From CBDBBY01 sp965203795 (GTDB lineage Bacteria; Pseudomonadota; Alphaproteobacteria; Rhodobacterales; Rhodobacteraceae), in NCBI GenBank assembly GCA_965203795.1, contig OZ241915.1, forward strand, positions 3,720,001 through 3,784,000: DNA of 64,000 bases, in the 5' to 3' direction. Below the pieces are notes generated by a model, which saw nothing but the letters and a program-made list of their open reading frames with translations, ran no database searches and was not told the DNA's origin. This document shows positions 62,558 through 64,000 of the stretch, in pieces. Position 1 is the stretch's first letter; every line of letters begins with the position of its first letter. The position numbers were made by a program, and so were the translations under genes.

Positions 62558-64000
62558 TCAGCCGCCGCCGCGCCTGGCCACGCCCCAGACGCCGTCCTCG
62601 CGGACAAGGGCCGCGCCGAAGCTGCCCACGATCGACAGGTTCTGGGCCGCCGCGGAGTCGGAAGCGACGCCGTCTTGGAGATACCAGATCCCGGCCGCCT
62701 CCAAGCCGGCGAGCGGTCCGTAGAAGTTCCCCTTGTAGCCTCCCTCCGCGAACGCCGCCAATGAGGATGTGTCGACGACGCCGGCGAACGATCCCGCGGC
62801 GGTGATGGCTGTTTCCTGGAGGTCCAGGTCGCCCGTGATCCTGGCGTAGTCCTCCCAGAACCCTTTCGCGTCCCAGGACTCCAGGTCCTTGATCTTGCCG
62901 CTGATCTTGTTGTCGGCGGCGGTTCCGGAAATCGTCGCGGTCAGCTCGATGTCGCCCCGCAGCCTCAGGTAGTGGGAACCCGTATATTTTGGCCAGGGGC
63001 CCACGGTATTCAGTTGCTGCGGAGTCAGGCGCTCGTCTTCGATGTTTTCGATCCCGAATTGCGCGGCGAGGGTCCGGCCCTTGAACGTCCCTTTGGCGAT
63101 CTTGTCGGCGTCGGCGATGTCCGTGGTCTTCATGCCCTCCTCGTCCTTGAACGCGTCGTAGCCCACATGGAAGGGAAAGGTCCGCTGCGCGGGCACAGTG
63201 TAGCCCCCCGCGCTGTAACGGAATTCCATGTGCCCGTAGGCAGCGTAGGACAGGTAGTGGTTCACGTCGTCCTCCGCGGAGGCCGCGGGGTCGTCCGGAT
63301 CCTCGAGATTTCTGTCCAGCCCGGCATGATTGGACAGCCGCAAGGCGTAGGCGCCCAGCGGGACGAGCCGCTCGCCGTCCTTGAACAGGGCGCTTTGGGC
63401 CTCCACATGCTCCGGCGTCGGCATGAGCGCGGCGTTCCAGTAATGCTCGGCGTTGCCCTCGGGCGAGGCCGACGGGCGGCCGAAAGGCAGCGTCAGATCG
63501 TATCCGCCGTTACTTCCGTCTTGCTCGTTCAGTCTTAGGAAGGGCCAAGTGCTGGGAAGTCTGAGATCGATGCCGGCCGCGCCTTTCCCGCCCATGTCCA
63601 CGACGAGCCCGCTCGAAGTGATCCTCAGCCCGGCGACAAGCTTCGGCTCGGCGCCGTTGTTTCCTCCGCCAGCGGGGTCCAGAAACAGACGCGGAAGATC
63701 CGGTGCGCCCGCAAAAAGCAGAAGTCTGGGGCCCGAAGTACCACCTGAGCGTCGCGAAGCAACGACCGGGATTCCCCGCATAGGGAGCCGGTCGCCGGTG
63801 CTGCCCAGGCCGTCGGCCATCACGATCTGGTTCCTGCCGGCGTCGTACATAACCGGCTGGATGTCGGCGTCCTTCAGCAGGGTCGCGGCGTCGGTGCCGT
63901 CGGCGTTCCGGCGCAGCCTGCGGACCGCGGAGAGCGCGGGCGCGGGCCGGAGAAGCTCCTTCCCGATGACCAGGGCGGACGAGCCGGCCCATCCCGTGCT
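62558..64000 (-). CDS. TbpB-like surface lipoprotein, copy 2 (5' end outside window)
   Basis: 481 codons of the C-terminal part, open to the window end. It is close to copy 1 throughout (STGWAGSSALVIGKELLRP, NAALMPTPEHVEAQSALFKD, HYLSYAAYGHMEFRYSAGGY, KISGKIKDLESWDAKGFWED, YKGNFYGPLAGLEAAGIWYL). The differences cluster in a loop (GTSGPRLLLFAGAPDLPRLF against the NNRRFLFYGPFIG region of copy 1) and in a short insertion (ENIEDERLTPQQLNTVGPWP). Loop divergence between tandem paralogues suits surface-exposed, selected regions. The signal peptide and stalk lie outside the window. Confidence 0.72.
   Translation of the reverse strand, partial: STGWAGSSALVIGKELLRPAPALSAVRRLRRNADGTDAATLLKDADIQPVMYDAGRNQIVMADGLGSTGDRLPMRGIPVVASRRSGGTSGPRLLLFAGAPDLPRLFLDPAGGGNNGAEPKLVAGLRITSSGLVVDMGGKGAAGIDLRLPSTWPFLRLNEQDGSNGGYDLTLPFGRPSASPEGNAEHYWNAALMPTPEHVEAQSALFKDGERLVPLGAYALRLSNHAGLDRNLEDPDDPAASAEDDVNHYLSYAAYGHMEFRYSAGGYTVPAQRTFPFHVGYDAFKDEEGMKTTDIADADKIAKGTFKGRTLAAQFGIENIEDERLTPQQLNTVGPWPKYTGSHYLRLRGDIELTATISGTAADNKISGKIKDLESWDAKGFWEDYARITGDLDLQETAITAAGSFAGVVDTSSLAAFAEGGYKGNFYGPLAGLEAAGIWYLQDGVASDSAAAQNLSIVGSFGAALVREDGVWGVARRGGG

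Overview
The window is high-GC (mostly G/C third positions) and reads as an accessory region of a proteobacterium. An alphaproteobacterium fits best (DenD, a hydroxyproline-dehydratase-like enolase-superfamily enzyme, a DUF1778/GNAT toxin-antitoxin pair, IS427/ISAs1/IS481 elements), but no rRNA, tRNA or housekeeping marker fixes the taxon. It looks like part of an integrated conjugative element, or a plasmid-derived island, eroded by many insertion sequences.

Layout. 1-3.8 kb: the 3' part of a DUF4020-like protein, an antitoxin beside a truncated GNAT toxin, an IS110-like remnant and denD. 4.5-12.6 kb: a tightly overlapping operon for an R64/IncI-like type IVb pilus (PilP-like, PilL C-terminal-like, PilN secretin, PilO, PilP, PilQ ATPase, PilR platform); no prepilin gene is present. 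12.6-15.8 kb: a cupin gene and its broken second copy, a heptad-repeat membrane protein and an enolase-superfamily dehydratase. 16.1-20.0 kb: IS1182, IS110 and a frameshifted ISAs1.

20-42.4 kb is an AT-richer defence island riddled with IS elements: a Kiwa-like pair (kwaA, kwaB) split by IS fragments; a GHKL ATPase, a putative SAM-methyltransferase-fold protein and a C5-cytosine methyltransferase, the first truncated and the last capped by IS427-group copies; an AbiJ-NTD4-like gene between two inverted IS481-type remnants; and an intact four-gene cassette of C5-methyltransferase, GHKL ATPase, Z1 helicase-like protein and PD-(D/E)XK protein, which matches the MutL/MORC-type restriction systems.

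42.6-54.3 kb returns to the conjugative theme: a protein ending in a DnaA domain IV-like DNA-binding domain, a tyrosine recombinase, then DotD, DotC, DotB and IcmT of an I-type (Dot/Icm, IncI Tra) secretion system. Convergent to these are the DotL coupling ATPase and two secreted conjugation-associated proteins. DotL carries an intein of about 287 residues placed exactly between the Lys and Thr of its P-loop. The central secretion genes (DotA/G/H/I/O) must lie elsewhere. 54.6-58.3 kb: an AT-richer pair of adjacent P-loop ATPases of unknown function, a candidate uncharacterised defence or regulatory module. 58.4-64 kb: a frameshifted gene, an IS1595 remnant and two tandem paralogous TbpB-like lipoproteins, the second cut by the window end.

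How the genes fit: the pilus would bring mating cells together, the Dot/Tra proteins would move DNA, the DnaA-like protein and recombinase would maintain the element, and the defence genes are typical cargo. IS elements have clearly disabled parts of it (toxin, Kiwa operon, GHKL gene).
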